A DNA stretch of 33,515 bases, from the IMG/VR virus record IMGVR_UViG_3300048121_000571, positions 1-33,515 of that record. One strand, given 5' to 3'. Of this stretch, positions 20,745 to 31,300 are shown in pieces. The DNA is from a virus. Under the pieces are notes generated by a model. That model saw only the letters and a program-made list of their open reading frames with translations. It was not told the DNA's origin and ran no database searches. Numbering within the stretch: position 1 is the stretch's first letter; every line of letters starts with the position of its first letter. The translations under genes and the position numbers were made by a program.

Positions 20745-23182
20745 TTCTTTCTAACGATTACTTGTTTCCATATATGACGGCAATAAGGTACAGATACATC
20801 TGTGTTAGGCTTTCTATACCAACCACCTCTAGCTAACCAAACATCTGTAACGTCTGCTATGCCACTAGATTTCATATCATTTCTTAAAACATCAATTTCT
20901 TTTTTTGAATATAGCTTCTTTTTAGCCATCATTTTCTTACAGAAGTCTCTTGATTTACCTCCTGGTTTTAAAGGTGGTGCATCTGGTCTTAATTCATATC
21001 TATACTTTACCTCTGTTTCTGGTACGTCTATTGTTTTTGCTACTCTTTCCCCTATATTGGTTAAGCCTATATCGCTACCCTCTACTGTAATTAAATCAGA
21101 AGTATTTAGGATATTTATTGCACCTACTAACTGCTCAAAATTAAGACCTAATGCGTCAGATATACCAGTAGCAGCTATTAAGGGGTTTGTAAGTATTGTT
21201 TTAAGCACTCTTTGTAATATCCCTTGCTCTTCGGTAGCAAACTCAATAGGGCTTCCGTCAGAATCAAAATTAATATTAAAATTTTCAACTATTTCGTAAT
21301 CCTTTTCTGGTACTCCTATTTTATCAAATAAGTGGCTTATATCCTCGTCATTAGAAAAACAGCTACAAGCAGACATCTTTTCAGCATCTATTTGCTTTAG
21401 CTTTCTCTGAGCCCAAGCGATACCAGCATCGCCTCCCCAAGCTAACCAAGCTAATCTACCACATCCATCGCCTAACTTTTTCTTAGAGTTCTTTCTATGT
21501 CTTTCAAAAGCTGCCATACGAGCTATTGTTTCTCGACTGATATTATCTCCCTTTGCGAGTTGGTTTGCACGACGTTTTCCAGTAGCCTCTAGGCAAGACC
21601 CCCATCCGTTCTTTTCAGCCCAATTTAAGGCTGTCTGTGCGTTTCTCCTAGCTGCTTTTGGGTAATCGTTATACGTCTCAAATTTAGTTATAGCATCAAA
21701 CCCCTCTAAATTCTTGTCATTAATTTCTGAATGAGTAGAACAAGGCATATACCAGGTCTGTCCGTCTATTTCGTGTTCGTGATAACCCTCGCAACCTATT
21801 TGCTGAGCTACACTCTCTGCTTCCTCTATTGTATCAAATAAAGGCTTGTCATCTCTTACAATTTTAGCTAAGTCTTGCGACATCTTTTCTGGTACGCAAT
21901 TAGGTACTAAAACTCCATTTTTTAGTTTCATCCCTATCATTTCATACCCATTCCAGCAAGGCTCTTTAAACTCACCACAACCACAATCCTCATTCATCTC
22001 TACTGGCTCTTCAATAGCTTCTTTAAGCTCTAATCCAGTTTGGTCTGTAATAAGCTCTCTAATCTCTTCTCTATCAAGGTTAGCTAAAATAATATCACTA
22101 GTTAAGTCTATAACGTCAATAGGTTTAAGAGGTATAATCTCAATATCTGTTCTTTGTATCTCGTAAAAAGCTAATTTCTTTATAGTTCTAAGTAAAGTAT
22201 TTTGTCTTTCAGCTATGTAAGTGTTGGTAAATATTTCGTAAGCTAAATCAAGCTCATTTCTTGCACCTAATTGCCCCTCCTCTTTTACTCCAAACAATAT
22301 AGGGTTAGTAACTCGATGTCCAATAAAGATAGACTCTTTAACCCTTTTAGACATCTCTATATATCTTTCGTGTAAGTCATTGCCATTAAGGCTCGTAATC
22401 TCACTACTATTGTCTTTAGCTGGACTGAATAAGTGTACTATTTTTGTGCCAGTAGCTTTACCAAATTTCTCTTGGAATGCTTTCTCAAATTTCTCTGCCT
22501 CTTCTTTGGTTTCTGGTACTCCGTTATTATGTTGTATTAATGTACCACCTACAAAGCCGTTTTCTACCTCGTTTAACCAGTAATCGCCTATCTGTACGTC
22601 AGTCTTAATCTCTGCAAGTGAGCCGACATAAACTGGTAAAGGATAGTATTTAAGATTAGGTCTGTAATCAACGTGGTAAATAACACCTCTTTTTTGTTCT
22701 AAATCTCTAGGGTTATATCTTTCTAAATATTGAATATGAGGTTTTGAGTTTTTTAAACCCTTATCAGTAATCCAATCATCTGCATACTGAATAGAGCCGT
22801 CTAAACCTACTCTAATATTTGCAAAGTCTATATGGTGGTATTGATTACCTACCTTAGTTCTGATAACTTCAATAGCGTATCCGTTAAATATCTCATAATC
22901 AAGCGACAAACTCTTCATTAAAGATGTCCAGTCTTGGTCTATATTAGCTTGGCTCAGCCATTTTTTAGTTTCTATATCTTCTCCCTCTAATCCATTACCA
23001 ACAGTATAGCCTACTTTACCATTAATAATAGCGTTATGAGTGCTACTATCGTTGTACAAGTCTATAAGCTCGTAAGGGTACATATTATCTACCCCAAACC
23101 ATACTATATTTTTATTCTTTTTCTCTAAGAATTTAGGCACCTCTTGCGAAGCAAATTCCGTTATAATTGGAAACTTATTCAT
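20741..23182 (-). CDS. Portal protein with large multi-module C-terminal extension
   Basis: This 813-aa protein has a portal core at 1-385: MYPYELIDLYNDSSTHNAII, YEIFNGYAIEVIR, QYLERYNPRD, HRVTNPILFGVKEEGQ and NELDLAYEIF. A chain of small modules follows: Cys-rich GCGEFKEPCWNGYEMIGMKL (401-420), GCEGYHEH...WYMPCSTH (463-484), an AARRNAQTALNW...WGGDAGIAWAQRKL helical module (510-595), a winged-helix-like part (650-715) and an end with FCKKMM (747-752), ARGGW (784-788) and CRHIW (801-805). Similar modules occur in phage morphogenesis proteins, including portal and MuF-like ones. A normal portal has 400-550 aa, so roughly 400 aa are extra. It overlaps the 120-aa gene by eight bases. Confidence 0.82.
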   Translation of the reverse strand: MNKFPIITEFASQEVPKFLEKKNKNIVWFGVDNMYPYELIDLYNDSSTHNAIINGKVGYTVGNGLEGEDIETKKWLSQANIDQDWTSLMKSLSLDYEIFNGYAIEVIRTKVGNQYHHIDFANIRVGLDGSIQYADDWITDKGLKNSKPHIQYLERYNPRDLEQKRGVIYHVDYRPNLKYYPLPVYVGSLAEIKTDVQIGDYWLNEVENGFVGGTLIQHNNGVPETKEEAEKFEKAFQEKFGKATGTKIVHLFSPAKDNSSEITSLNGNDLHERYIEMSKRVKESIFIGHRVTNPILFGVKEEGQLGARNELDLAYEIFTNTYIAERQNTLLRTIKKLAFYEIQRTDIEIIPLKPIDVIDLTSDIILANLDREEIRELITDQTGLELKEAIEEPVEMNEDCGCGEFKEPCWNGYEMIGMKLKNGVLVPNCVPEKMSQDLAKIVRDDKPLFDTIEEAESVAQQIGCEGYHEHEIDGQTWYMPCSTHSEINDKNLEGFDAITKFETYNDYPKAARRNAQTALNWAEKNGWGSCLEATGKRRANQLAKGDNISRETIARMAAFERHRKNSKKKLGDGCGRLAWLAWGGDAGIAWAQRKLKQIDAEKMSACSCFSNDEDISHLFDKIGVPEKDYEIVENFNINFDSDGSPIEFATEEQGILQRVLKTILTNPLIAATGISDALGLNFEQLVGAINILNTSDLITVEGSDIGLTNIGERVAKTIDVPETEVKYRYELRPDAPPLKPGGKSRDFCKKMMAKKKLYSKKEIDVLRNDMKSSGIADVTDVWLARGGWYRKPNTDVSVPYCRHIWKQVIVRKK

Positions 23183-23537
23183 AAATGTATGTATTCTGTT
23201 CGTCTGTGTACGAATATACTGTTTCTTTTGGTTGTTTTAACCTTAATATTCCTCTATGTATCTCAATCCCCTCTGTTCCTCCCAATGTAGTGGCATTTAT
23301 TATCTTATACGGATAATCTCCGTTGTTAGGTAGTTCTATTGTAGCATTAGGGAGGTCTTGAGTCCCCTCAACTAACGTAAATTTAACGTACCTATTATTT
23401 ACTCCAGATGGAGCTGCTAGAGTAGCGTTTACTTCGTACTCAGCACTTTGAATGGACATAGTGTAGTAAGTGTTCTCTACCTCGTTAGAGATATTGCAAT
23501 AAATGTAATTTGTAGCGTCTTTATCTATTATGTCCAT
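23175..23537 (-). CDS. Hypothetical beta-rich structural protein, 120 aa
   Basis: The protein is beta-rich (YYTMSIQSAEYEVNATLAAP; RYVKFTLVEGTQDL) and ends YTDEQNTYIYE, an acidic, Tyr-rich tail. It lies after a terminator-like hairpin and before the portal, overlapping it by eight bases. It may be an auxiliary structural protein. No known family is recognised. Confidence 0.62.
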   Translation of the reverse strand: MDIIDKDATNYIYCNISNEVENTYYTMSIQSAEYEVNATLAAPSGVNNRYVKFTLVEGTQDLPNATIELPNNGDYPYKIINATTLGGTEGIEIHRGILRLKQPKETVYSYTDEQNTYIYE

Positions 23538-23548
23538 TTTAATATTTT

Positions 23549-23580
23549 AAAAAAGCCCACCCCAATTAAGAAGTGGGCTT
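23549..23580 (-). terminator. Terminator after the tail tube gene
   Basis: On the minus strand AAGCCCAC pairs with GTGGGCTT (23573-23580 with 23553-23560) over a 12-base loop and is followed by a T run. It lies between the tail tube gene stop (23607) and the next start (23537). It may let the capsid and tail tube genes be made in larger amounts than the portal, by partial termination. Confidence 0.8.
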
Positions 23581-23606
23581 GTATTTCTATTTAGAGTTAG
23601 ATTCTC

Positions 23607-24119
23607 TTATAATTCTGGGATAGTAGCAGTTACTATCGGCATTGGCTCTGGCTCTTGAGCTTGGAAAGAAAGGCTGTAACCATTTCTATCTCCTAAAGCT
23701 GTTCCAGTTCCGTTATCGCCAGAAACTAATCTCACTCCGTTAGTTTCACCCATTAGCCAGTAAGTACCGTTATTATCCTTGATAATAATACTCATCTTGG
23801 CTCTTGCTATCATTTTAACCTCATTACGCTTAGCTTTCTCCATTTTGTTGAGAACGTAAGTTGCAGTTTGGTCAAAAAAGCTTGTTCCGTTTGCATCGTT
23901 TACAGTCGGATTATCATTCATTACAGAAGCAGCACCTTGAGCATTAGTACACTCAAATTTGTGGTAATCTAGTCCAGTTCCACTAAGACCAGTTACCTCT
24001 CCACTTCCATCAGCCGCAGCAGCAAAGTCAGACGGCATATTTGCTATCCAAAATTCTGCTACACCACCGATTGAATCATTACATCCTACCGTAAAACCTT
24101 GATAAAGTTGACAACTCAT
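23607..24119 (-). CDS. Major tail tube protein
   Basis: This 170-aa protein begins with a beta-rich N-terminus (GFTVGCNDSIGGVAEFWIAN), has KMEKAKRNEVKMIARAKMSI (92-111) and ends with NGTYWLMGETNGVRL and a GDRNGYSLSFQAQEPEPM tail. This follows the pattern of the tail tube protein of Bacteroidota siphoviruses. It directly follows the major capsid gene and is before a terminator, as expected for a gene made in many copies. An A-rich leader lies just ahead of the start. Confidence 0.72.
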   Translation of the reverse strand: MSCQLYQGFTVGCNDSIGGVAEFWIANMPSDFAAAADGSGEVTGLSGTGLDYHKFECTNAQGAASVMNDNPTVNDANGTSFFDQTATYVLNKMEKAKRNEVKMIARAKMSIIIKDNNGTYWLMGETNGVRLVSGDNGTGTALGDRNGYSLSFQAQEPEPMPIVTATIPEL

Positions 24120-24137
24120 AATTTTTTTTTATTTTAA

Positions 24138-25073
24138 TTATGCTAATGTAAATTCAACTATCTCGTCTGGGTATGCTACTTGTAATCCTCTTTTAAATTT
24201 AACTCGGTAATATACCTTATCGTCTTTCTTGTCGTACCACATATCAAACTCTTCCTCATCGTTTTGTAAGTCAAAACCTAAGAAGAAGTTTTCTTGTGTT
24301 CCTAAGAACATTCTGTTAGTTCCGTCTAATCCAGCTACACCTACCAAAGTAACGTTTTTGCCTGGAATAGAAACTGTATAGTTTGCCCAATCAGTAGCGT
24401 TAATGTGATAAAGGTTTTTAGCGTTTAAAGTATCTACGTATTTGTCAAAAGTATCTTGACCTACGAATAACACTTGGTTAGCAGCAGACTTAACTTTTGC
24501 TGGACGTGCATTACAGATATCAGTAATCAATCCGTCTACGTTACCAGAAGCACCAGAAGTGATTGCAGTAGCAGAAGAAGTGTTACCATCTACCGCAGTA
24601 GTAGCAGCATCAATAATCTTAATAAGACCATCATAACGATTAATATAAACGTTAGCAGAAGTAGTATCTCCTTGCCAGTCAGCAGTTTCGTTATGCTCCA
24701 TAATTGTTTTAATTACAGACTCAGCAACCTCAGCTTCAAAAGCCATATCCTCAGTTTCACCATTTCCAGCTCTAAGCAAGATTTGAGTGTACTTAGGGAT
24801 AAGGTCTTTCATACAAAATCCACTAAAGTAAGTGATTTGTCCAACAGTTAAGTTTCTGTCAGAGAAAGTTACATCACCAGAAGCAGACACAGCACAACTA
24901 GACCCATCTTGTGGAAATGCACTAACTGCTAATAGATGCAAAGCATCAGTCTTTTTTACTCCAGATTGAAGTGTGAAGTAGTCACTTGACGTCTTCTCAA
25001 AATATAATCTTGAGATTAAGTCTGTCGATTGTTCGTTAACGTAATTCGTTAAACTTGATACATCAAAACTCAT
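24138..25073 (-). CDS. Major capsid protein (HK97-fold)
   Basis: This 311-aa protein has the layout of an HK97-fold capsid subunit: an N-arm, a helical spine (AFEAEVAESVIKTIMEHNE, 111-129), a beta/alpha P-domain with YINRYDGLIKIIDAA and ICNARPAKVKSAANQVLFVG, and a C-terminal E-loop/A-domain part (FFLGFDLQNDEEEFDMWYDK; YYRVKFKRGLQVAYPDEIV). It lies just after the protease-scaffold gene, which fits the usual protease-capsid order. The start (25073) follows a 14-base A/T leader. Confidence 0.85.
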   Translation of the reverse strand: MSFDVSSLTNYVNEQSTDLISRLYFEKTSSDYFTLQSGVKKTDALHLLAVSAFPQDGSSCAVSASGDVTFSDRNLTVGQITYFSGFCMKDLIPKYTQILLRAGNGETEDMAFEAEVAESVIKTIMEHNETADWQGDTTSANVYINRYDGLIKIIDAATTAVDGNTSSATAITSGASGNVDGLITDICNARPAKVKSAANQVLFVGQDTFDKYVDTLNAKNLYHINATDWANYTVSIPGKNVTLVGVAGLDGTNRMFLGTQENFFLGFDLQNDEEEFDMWYDKKDDKVYYRVKFKRGLQVAYPDEIVEFTLA

Positions 25074-25087
25074 TTTTCTATTTTATT

Positions 25088-26236
25088 TTATTTGTTTGCT
25101 CTTAAAATAGCACCCATTTGAGCAGCTCTTTCAGCTCTAGTTAGTGCTTTAAATTCTTGTGGCTTAGAAGCAGTAGACGGCTCAGACTTGGCAATCTCTT
25201 CTAATTCCTCTCCTACTTTGTTGAGTGTAGCAGAAAACTCATTTTTTAACTCTTCTTTAGAATTCTTAACCTCAGCTAATTCAGCTTTAAGGCTTTCGTT
25301 CTCAGACTTAACAAGGTCAAGAGATGCAGTAAAAGCTTCAGCATATTTAGCTACAGCTTTCTCGATTAACTCATTTACCATTTCAGTAGTAAACTCATTG
25401 TCGTACATTTCCTCTTCCTCTTCTTTCTTTTCTTGGTCAGCAGCAGCCTCGATATTTACAACAAGTCCACCAGCAGTCTCAATTAAAGTTCCGTCTGATA
25501 ATTCGTGAATTCCGTCTGGAGCAGCAACTTCACCCTCTGGCATAACTACTACTAGAGCAGTTCCGTCAGCTAATTCGCCTTCCCATTTTACGATAGTTCC
25601 ATCAACTAAAGTAGCTTCTGCGAAGTTATCCTCCGTAGTTTCTTCTACCTCAGCATCCGCGAACACAGATTTTAAAGTGCTTATAACACTCTCTAAGTTT
25701 AATTTATTCATCTTTTTAAATTTATACGGCTCTAAATCAAATACACCCTCAACACTAAATCCTTTTAATATACCTTCCTCTTTAACCTTTGCCCAAGCTT
25801 CGTCATTCTCTACTTTAGCTGCGATAAACCAAGTACCGTCAGCTACATTCTCAAAACCTGAGGGGGCTGAAATGCCTAACTCTGCATCAGTTATAAAGCT
25901 CTGATATATATAAACTCCGTCAAGTATTTTAAAAGCGTTATGCTCTTCATTAAATACGTTATGCTTATTCTCTTTGAATAGCTTTTGTACAAGTGCTTTG
26001 ATAGTCTCTTTTTTAAAGATAGCGTAATACTCACCTCTCTCGTCTCTTCTGTAAATGGGTAAATCTGGCACCATTGCAGCACCCATTACAATTCGCTTAT
26101 CTTCATTTATTACCTCAAATTTGTGAGGAGCAAAAGCCTGGTAGTTTAACCCTATTGCTGGTTTATCTACTAAAGCTATCGCTTGAAGCCCTTCGACCTC
26201 GTCAGTTAACTTAAATTCTATAAAAGGTAAGTCCAT
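25088..26236 (-). CDS. XkdF-like prohead protease fused to scaffold domain
   Basis: This 382-aa protein should cleave the capsid precursor and scaffold during prohead maturation. Residues 1-170 are an XkdF-like serine protease (PF14550 type): VDKPAIGLNYQAF, MVPDLPIYRRDERGEYYAIF, KHNVFNEEHN (His92 or His99 as candidates), and GILKGFSVEGVF with Ser161. Then follows a DGT-repeat linker (about 208-260; LVDGTIVKWEG, LSDGTLIETAGG) and a Glu/Lys-rich coiled coil (about 285-350) that acts as scaffold. The end has a capsid-binding-like RAERAAQMGAILRANK. The gene starts a new unit: an upstream element resembles the one ahead of the tail gene at 32574. Confidence 0.85.
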   Translation of the reverse strand: MDLPFIEFKLTDEVEGLQAIALVDKPAIGLNYQAFAPHKFEVINEDKRIVMGAAMVPDLPIYRRDERGEYYAIFKKETIKALVQKLFKENKHNVFNEEHNAFKILDGVYIYQSFITDAELGISAPSGFENVADGTWFIAAKVENDEAWAKVKEEGILKGFSVEGVFDLEPYKFKKMNKLNLESVISTLKSVFADAEVEETTEDNFAEATLVDGTIVKWEGELADGTALVVVMPEGEVAAPDGIHELSDGTLIETAGGLVVNIEAAADQEKKEEEEEMYDNEFTTEMVNELIEKAVAKYAEAFTASLDLVKSENESLKAELAEVKNSKEELKNEFSATLNKVGEELEEIAKSEPSTASKPQEFKALTRAERAAQMGAILRANK

Positions 26237-26273
26237 CTACTTATATATACCTATACTGCTAAAAAAGGGTAAT
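26237..26273 (-). promoter_or_regulatory. Late promoter-like element A (before protease gene)
   Basis: On the minus strand ATTACCC (26267-26273) is followed 16 bases on by GTATATATAAGTAG (26237-26250), which abuts the ATG of the protease gene. The same pair precedes the tail gene at 32574. This shared element is a candidate late promoter or translation signal; it does not fit TAnnTTTG. Confidence 0.55.
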
Positions 26274-26283
26274 TAGTCCTTTT
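26263..26283 (-). terminator. Weak terminator-like hairpin after tape measure gene
   Basis: On the minus strand AAAAGG (26278-26283) pairs with CCTTTT (26263-26268), followed by T's. The stem is short and AT-rich, so this is weak. It lies in the 73-base gap between the tape measure stop and the protease start. Confidence 0.35.
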
Positions 26284-26309
26284 ATATAATAGTCCACTAT
26301 TTGTCCAAG

Positions 26310-28307
26310 CTATTGTACTACGGTTGCTCTGCTATAAACTCCGTCTACGTTTCTAGACACATTTCTGATATCTGTTTCAGTAACAATAACTTTTGTAGTC
26401 GGTACGTCTGTATCTGTAAGTGGGCTTGTAAATCCTCTAGGCTGTATCCCAGCTAATCCACCACCAAGAGCTTGACTAACTTGTGAAGTGCTAGGCTTCT
26501 CAACTCCTTGTCCTCCTCCTTGAAATTTAGTTTTAGCTATTGTAGCGATTTGTGCAGCACCAGCAGCAGCTACCAAACCACCAGTAACAAAACCAGCAAC
26601 ACCACCTTGACCAAAAGCCTTAGTAACACCTTGTGCAGTATTTTGTATTGCTTGACCTATACTAACAGCCTTATTTATTTTAAACGCTTTTTTCTGGTCT
26701 TTCTCATTGCCAGAAGCGAGAAGGTTTGCTATATTGGTTATTGCACCTAAAGCAGCTTCTGCAAGTTCTTTTTTTCTTTCTTGCTTTTTCTTTTCGTCAT
26801 CTATTATTTTATCGTTTGCAGTTTTCTCTGCTGCTACCGTTGCTTCAAGTACTGCTTTGTTAGCTTCTATGTTCTTTTGCCTACTCTCTTCTAAAAAAGC
26901 ATCTAATTCGATTTGTGCGTCTACCTTAGCTTGAGTTTCTACCTTTGCATTATCTACTATTTCTTGAAGCCTCATTCTCTCCTCTTCTTGCCTCTCCATT
27001 TCCAAGTCTCTAATAGCCTCTGCTTGTTTGACTTTATCCTCTATTTGTTGTGCGTCAAATAATTCTCTCTGGTAAGCTAATTCAGATTCAGATTGAGCTA
27101 AAGCCTTATCCATCTCCATACGTTCTCTGTCTAAAGCTAAGTCATTTACCTTTTGCTCAGACCTAAAGCCCTCTACTTGTGCTAATACTCCTTGCTTATT
27201 TGCTAACGCCTCTATTAATGCAGTTTGTGTTTCAGTATTTTTGTTGGCAGCTACTGCTTGTTGTGCTGCTGCTACTTGCAAATCAGCTTGAGCAATCATT
27301 GCTTTTTCTTGCTCGTCTAATATTTTACCTAACTCGTCATTAGCTTTCTTACGTTCTGATAAACTATTACGCTCCTCGTCTCTTATCTGTCTTTGTTTCT
27401 CTGCTTGTATATCAAATTTTTCAACTAATAAACCTTGTTGAGCTGCTGCAATCGCTGCTGAGTTTTTAAGCTCTGTATTTGCTTTGGCTATCTCGTAAGC
27501 ACCCTTAACGGTAATCTCTTGCACTCCCTCTACGACACCACCTACAACGCTACCTACCTCAGATACAGCTTTGCCCATATTATCGACTACACTCTTACCA
27601 GATTTAACTGCTTCCTCTGCTGTCTTTTTGATTGACTCTTGGGTATCTTTAACATCTTTTGTGAGTTGTTTTATTTTTTCTTGGTCTTTACCACCGAAAG
27701 GAGATTGCTCCCAAGCTAACTGGGCTTGTTTTAGAGTTAGTACAATAGCATCAAACGCAAGTTTTAAAGGAGTTACAGCAATAGTTAGTAGCCCTTTCAT
27801 AACAGCAGTTAATCCACTAAAGCCATTACTTGCTTTAGATACAGCCTCAAAAGTATTAAATACAACTCCAAAAAGTTTCTCAAACAATACACCGACAGTA
27901 CCTAAAGCTGTACTGAGTGCATCCATTATCTTTTGATTTTTAGAGATAGCATCATAAAATAGCTTAATAGCACCAACTACGATACCAATACCTAACGCTT
28001 TTAAACCAGTCCCAACAGCTTTTAATCCTTTAGAAAATATATTGCTACCTTGCCCAGCTTTTTTCTGTGCATCGGCTGTATCTTCAAAACCTTTTTTGGT
28101 CTTTTTCAACTCGCCATTCATATTCTCTATCTGCTTTTCTGTATCAGATGCAGCTTGGCTCAAGGCTTTGAATTCATCGCTGCCATCATCGCCCATATCA
28201 TCTAATAACTTTTTAGCCTCTTCTAACTGCTCGTTAAGTTCCTCTATTGTCATATCTCCTTTCTGGAGATTGATTATTAAGTCTAATGCTACTCTTTTAT
28301 CTGCCAT
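26310..28307 (-). CDS. Tail tape measure protein
   Basis: This 665-aa, almost fully helical protein sets tail length; at about 1.5 angstroms per residue it would predict a tail near 100 nm. It has long coiled-coil segments (EELNEQLEEAKKLLDDMG, 22-39; the 280-540 region is rich in Ala, Glu, Lys and Gln), hydrophobic helices (LKALGIGIVVGAIKLFYDAI, 102-121; AVTPLKLAFDAIVLTL) and a Gly/Ala-rich stretch near the C-terminus (AGFVTGGLVAAAGAAQIATI). No lytic domain is visible. It shares one base with the end of the 1004-aa gene (TAATG). Confidence 0.9.
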   Translation of the reverse strand: MADKRVALDLIINLQKGDMTIEELNEQLEEAKKLLDDMGDDGSDEFKALSQAASDTEKQIENMNGELKKTKKGFEDTADAQKKAGQGSNIFSKGLKAVGTGLKALGIGIVVGAIKLFYDAISKNQKIMDALSTALGTVGVLFEKLFGVVFNTFEAVSKASNGFSGLTAVMKGLLTIAVTPLKLAFDAIVLTLKQAQLAWEQSPFGGKDQEKIKQLTKDVKDTQESIKKTAEEAVKSGKSVVDNMGKAVSEVGSVVGGVVEGVQEITVKGAYEIAKANTELKNSAAIAAAQQGLLVEKFDIQAEKQRQIRDEERNSLSERKKANDELGKILDEQEKAMIAQADLQVAAAQQAVAANKNTETQTALIEALANKQGVLAQVEGFRSEQKVNDLALDRERMEMDKALAQSESELAYQRELFDAQQIEDKVKQAEAIRDLEMERQEEERMRLQEIVDNAKVETQAKVDAQIELDAFLEESRQKNIEANKAVLEATVAAEKTANDKIIDDEKKKQERKKELAEAALGAITNIANLLASGNEKDQKKAFKINKAVSIGQAIQNTAQGVTKAFGQGGVAGFVTGGLVAAAGAAQIATIAKTKFQGGGQGVEKPSTSQVSQALGGGLAGIQPRGFTSPLTDTDVPTTKVIVTETDIRNVSRNVDGVYSRATVVQ

Positions 28308-31300
28308 TATAATTTTATTATTCTGTAAACTAAGTTAATTATTAAAGACGTATCTGGCTCGAACGTCATATTATTGTTGGTTGTTACTTTAAGCCCACTA
28401 CCAAAGTGTATAGGGGTTGTATTATGGGCTGCTATTTCTAATAAGTCTGTATTGTTGTCTGTACCAAAGAAAGCTGCTGGTACTTTAGCTAATAAATGTT
28501 CTGTTTCGTCATCTTCCACTATATCTACTTGATGCGTTCCTCCAATTGCAGCGTTTCCTTTTAACCTTACATATCCTCTTGTCACTTCATAAAATTCATT
28601 ATCTGGCAAAGGAGGTAATACTTCTAATTCTGTTTCTAAGTTTGTTAATACATCAAATGGCAATACAAGTGTTTTTAACTTTTCTGCAAATAATCCGTTT
28701 ATATACGTTTCATCTGGTCTATTACTTTCTATAAGTGGGCTATTAATTAAAGCTAAATTATCCGCCATAGCACTAACATTATCGCTACCCACTATCAGAG
28801 AGTTTTTAGAGTTAAGGCTCTGTTTAACATTACTTGAAGCTACAATAGAACGAGTGCCACCCTTAACACTATCTCCAAATTGTAAAGTATCTTGTCCAGT
28901 TCCACTATTTCCATTAGGACTTACAAGCATATCTCCAGTAGGTACTGGCGTATCGTCTGTAAAATCGTCCTTACCTCTATTGATATTTTTTACCTCTGGT
29001 ACAAAAGCATCTTTTGGCTCTACCTTTAAGAACATACATTTAGTAGTATCTTCAGACATTGCGTCAAAGTCCTCTACCTTTAACAATCTCCAGTAGCTGC
29101 CATCAATATAGTAATTCTTTCTAAAATTAAGTTCTTGATAATCGTATGGTCTAAGAGATAAAAAGCACTCTAATATCTTGCTATTTTTGTCAGTAATCTC
29201 CTCTATATATTTTTTCCAATATATATTGTAACAATTATTATTGCTATAAGCCAGAGTAAATTTATTTCCGTAACTGAAGTCATAATATAGTTGTTTTGGC
29301 ACAAACCAGTTTAAATCAAAAGTAGGGTTGTAGGGGTTGTCTAGATGTCCAGCATAAGGGTATGTAAATGTTAATTGACCAGCAAAACTCCAAACGTCTT
29401 TAGGGTCTAATAATCCACCCCAATATAATAGACGTATTTTAGCTGTTGCATCTACTTGTTGATTTTGCTCATTAACAAATCTCATTGAAGATATTATCCT
29501 ACCTACATTTGGAATACTTTCTAATGGAGTAGGTGCAAATATTGTTGTAATCTGCTTATCAGCATCTATAAAATCATTCTCTACATTTAAAGTTAACTGT
29601 CCATAAACTTCATCATTAACCTTATTGTAAGCGTCGTTATGATAATCTTTGTCTAATTGGTCTTTGAATATAAACCTATTTGAGTTTAATGCTCCCATAG
29701 GGACAATCTTATAATCTTTTGACCTATCGACTTTACTATCTAAATTGACTCTCTCATCTGTAAGGAATCCATCTCTAGTTTCTATTATTAATTTATTAGC
29801 ATCAATAGCATCATATTCCACATAAAGATTAAAACGCTTAATAATACTGCTTAATAAATCTGTTTGTTTTATTTGCTTAGGAATAACTGCTTTGGTAAGC
29901 ATAGTGTCTCCTATACCTATTTCTGTTTCTAAAAATGTGCTAGCAAATGTAGAGTCAGCTTGTATTAATACTTGAAAATCTGCACTATTAACTCTTGTAA
30001 TTAATCGATTGAGTACAAGACTATTAACATTAAGTAATTGTGTTGCATATACCTCTAATCCACCAAAAGCTAAAAAGTATTTTCCTCCAGCTTGTACATC
30101 TATTTGTCCAGTCTGAAAAGGTAAGTCGCCTATTGTTATACCAACTGGTACACCACTTAAAGGATTAGACTCCAGCTCTGTGGTAATATCGAATTTCATA
30201 GAGTCAACTATTTTATAAGCTCCATTTAATTCCTCTACTAAATAAGCGTTTAAATAACCTCTAAAGCTATCTGTCAATATATCTGGACTAGGTTGTGAAA
30301 AGTAGTTTAATTGGTCTGTTTCGTTTTGACTTGACTCTGTATATAGTAGGTTTAAATTCAAAAGACCTTGAAACGACATTTTATTAGGGTCTGTCGCAAC
30401 ATATTTACCAGTTGCCGTATCAAACTCATCTGTACAAGTATTGTAAAAATCTTCTGTAAAATCAAAAACAGCTTCTGCACAAGCTAAACTTTCAACTACC
30501 CCTCCATCTGCAATAACTCTTTTTTGATAGCCAGATAAGCTATTATCCTCATCAAATAAAACAATACTATTTTGTAGGTTAGAAATATCGTTTATGTTCT
30601 GACATTGTATAGTCTGTGTGGTATTCCTTTTTACATTAAACTCCTTACATAATATATCTGCATTATCAAGTAGGATTTTACCACTACCATAGGGTATAAT
30701 AAGTCGTTTGAATAAATCACTATTAAAAAATGTACTATCGTATGTAAATCCAGCCTCTGTAAGTATTGTATCAATATATTGCTTAACATAAATTGCTGGT
30801 TTAAAATCTTCTAAAGCCCAATTACCATAGCTTGTTCTACCACCTAAGTCAATCATAGGATAAACGTACCCTTGACCTATTGTAGCTGTCCAGCTATTTT
30901 GTATGTTAGTTCTATTCCAAGTATGGTTTAAACTAGACAAATCTAAATCCTCTAAATACTTGCCTCTTATCTTTTCGAATAAATCTCCAATCTTTCCAGT
31001 AGCTTGTATCTCGTAGTTAATTAAACCATCTACATTTTTAATAGACTTTAATTGACAATAACCATCTATTGCAGTAACACCATCTTGTATTATCTGATAG
31101 CTAGTTTTTAAATTAGGATTAAATGTCTGTAGGTATATATTGACATCAAAGGCGTGTTCAAAGATTTGATTAACTACTTTGTTCTCTGGTATTGTAATAG
31201 TCTTACTGAAGTCCGTTAAACGCTTCTGAGGGTCATTTACATCGTATGCTTCCTTTGTCAAAGGTACAGCACCCTCGTTATGTGGTATTGAATACCCAGC

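Noticed and set aside
20802-21299. Plus-strand open frame of 165 codons inside the portal gene
   Set aside because: It is antisense to clear portal modules, with no promoter or leader; the Ser/Leu/Phe-rich product is a shadow.
27571-27936. Plus-strand open frame inside the tape measure gene
   Set aside because: It is a shadow of the helical coding sequence, with no supporting signals.
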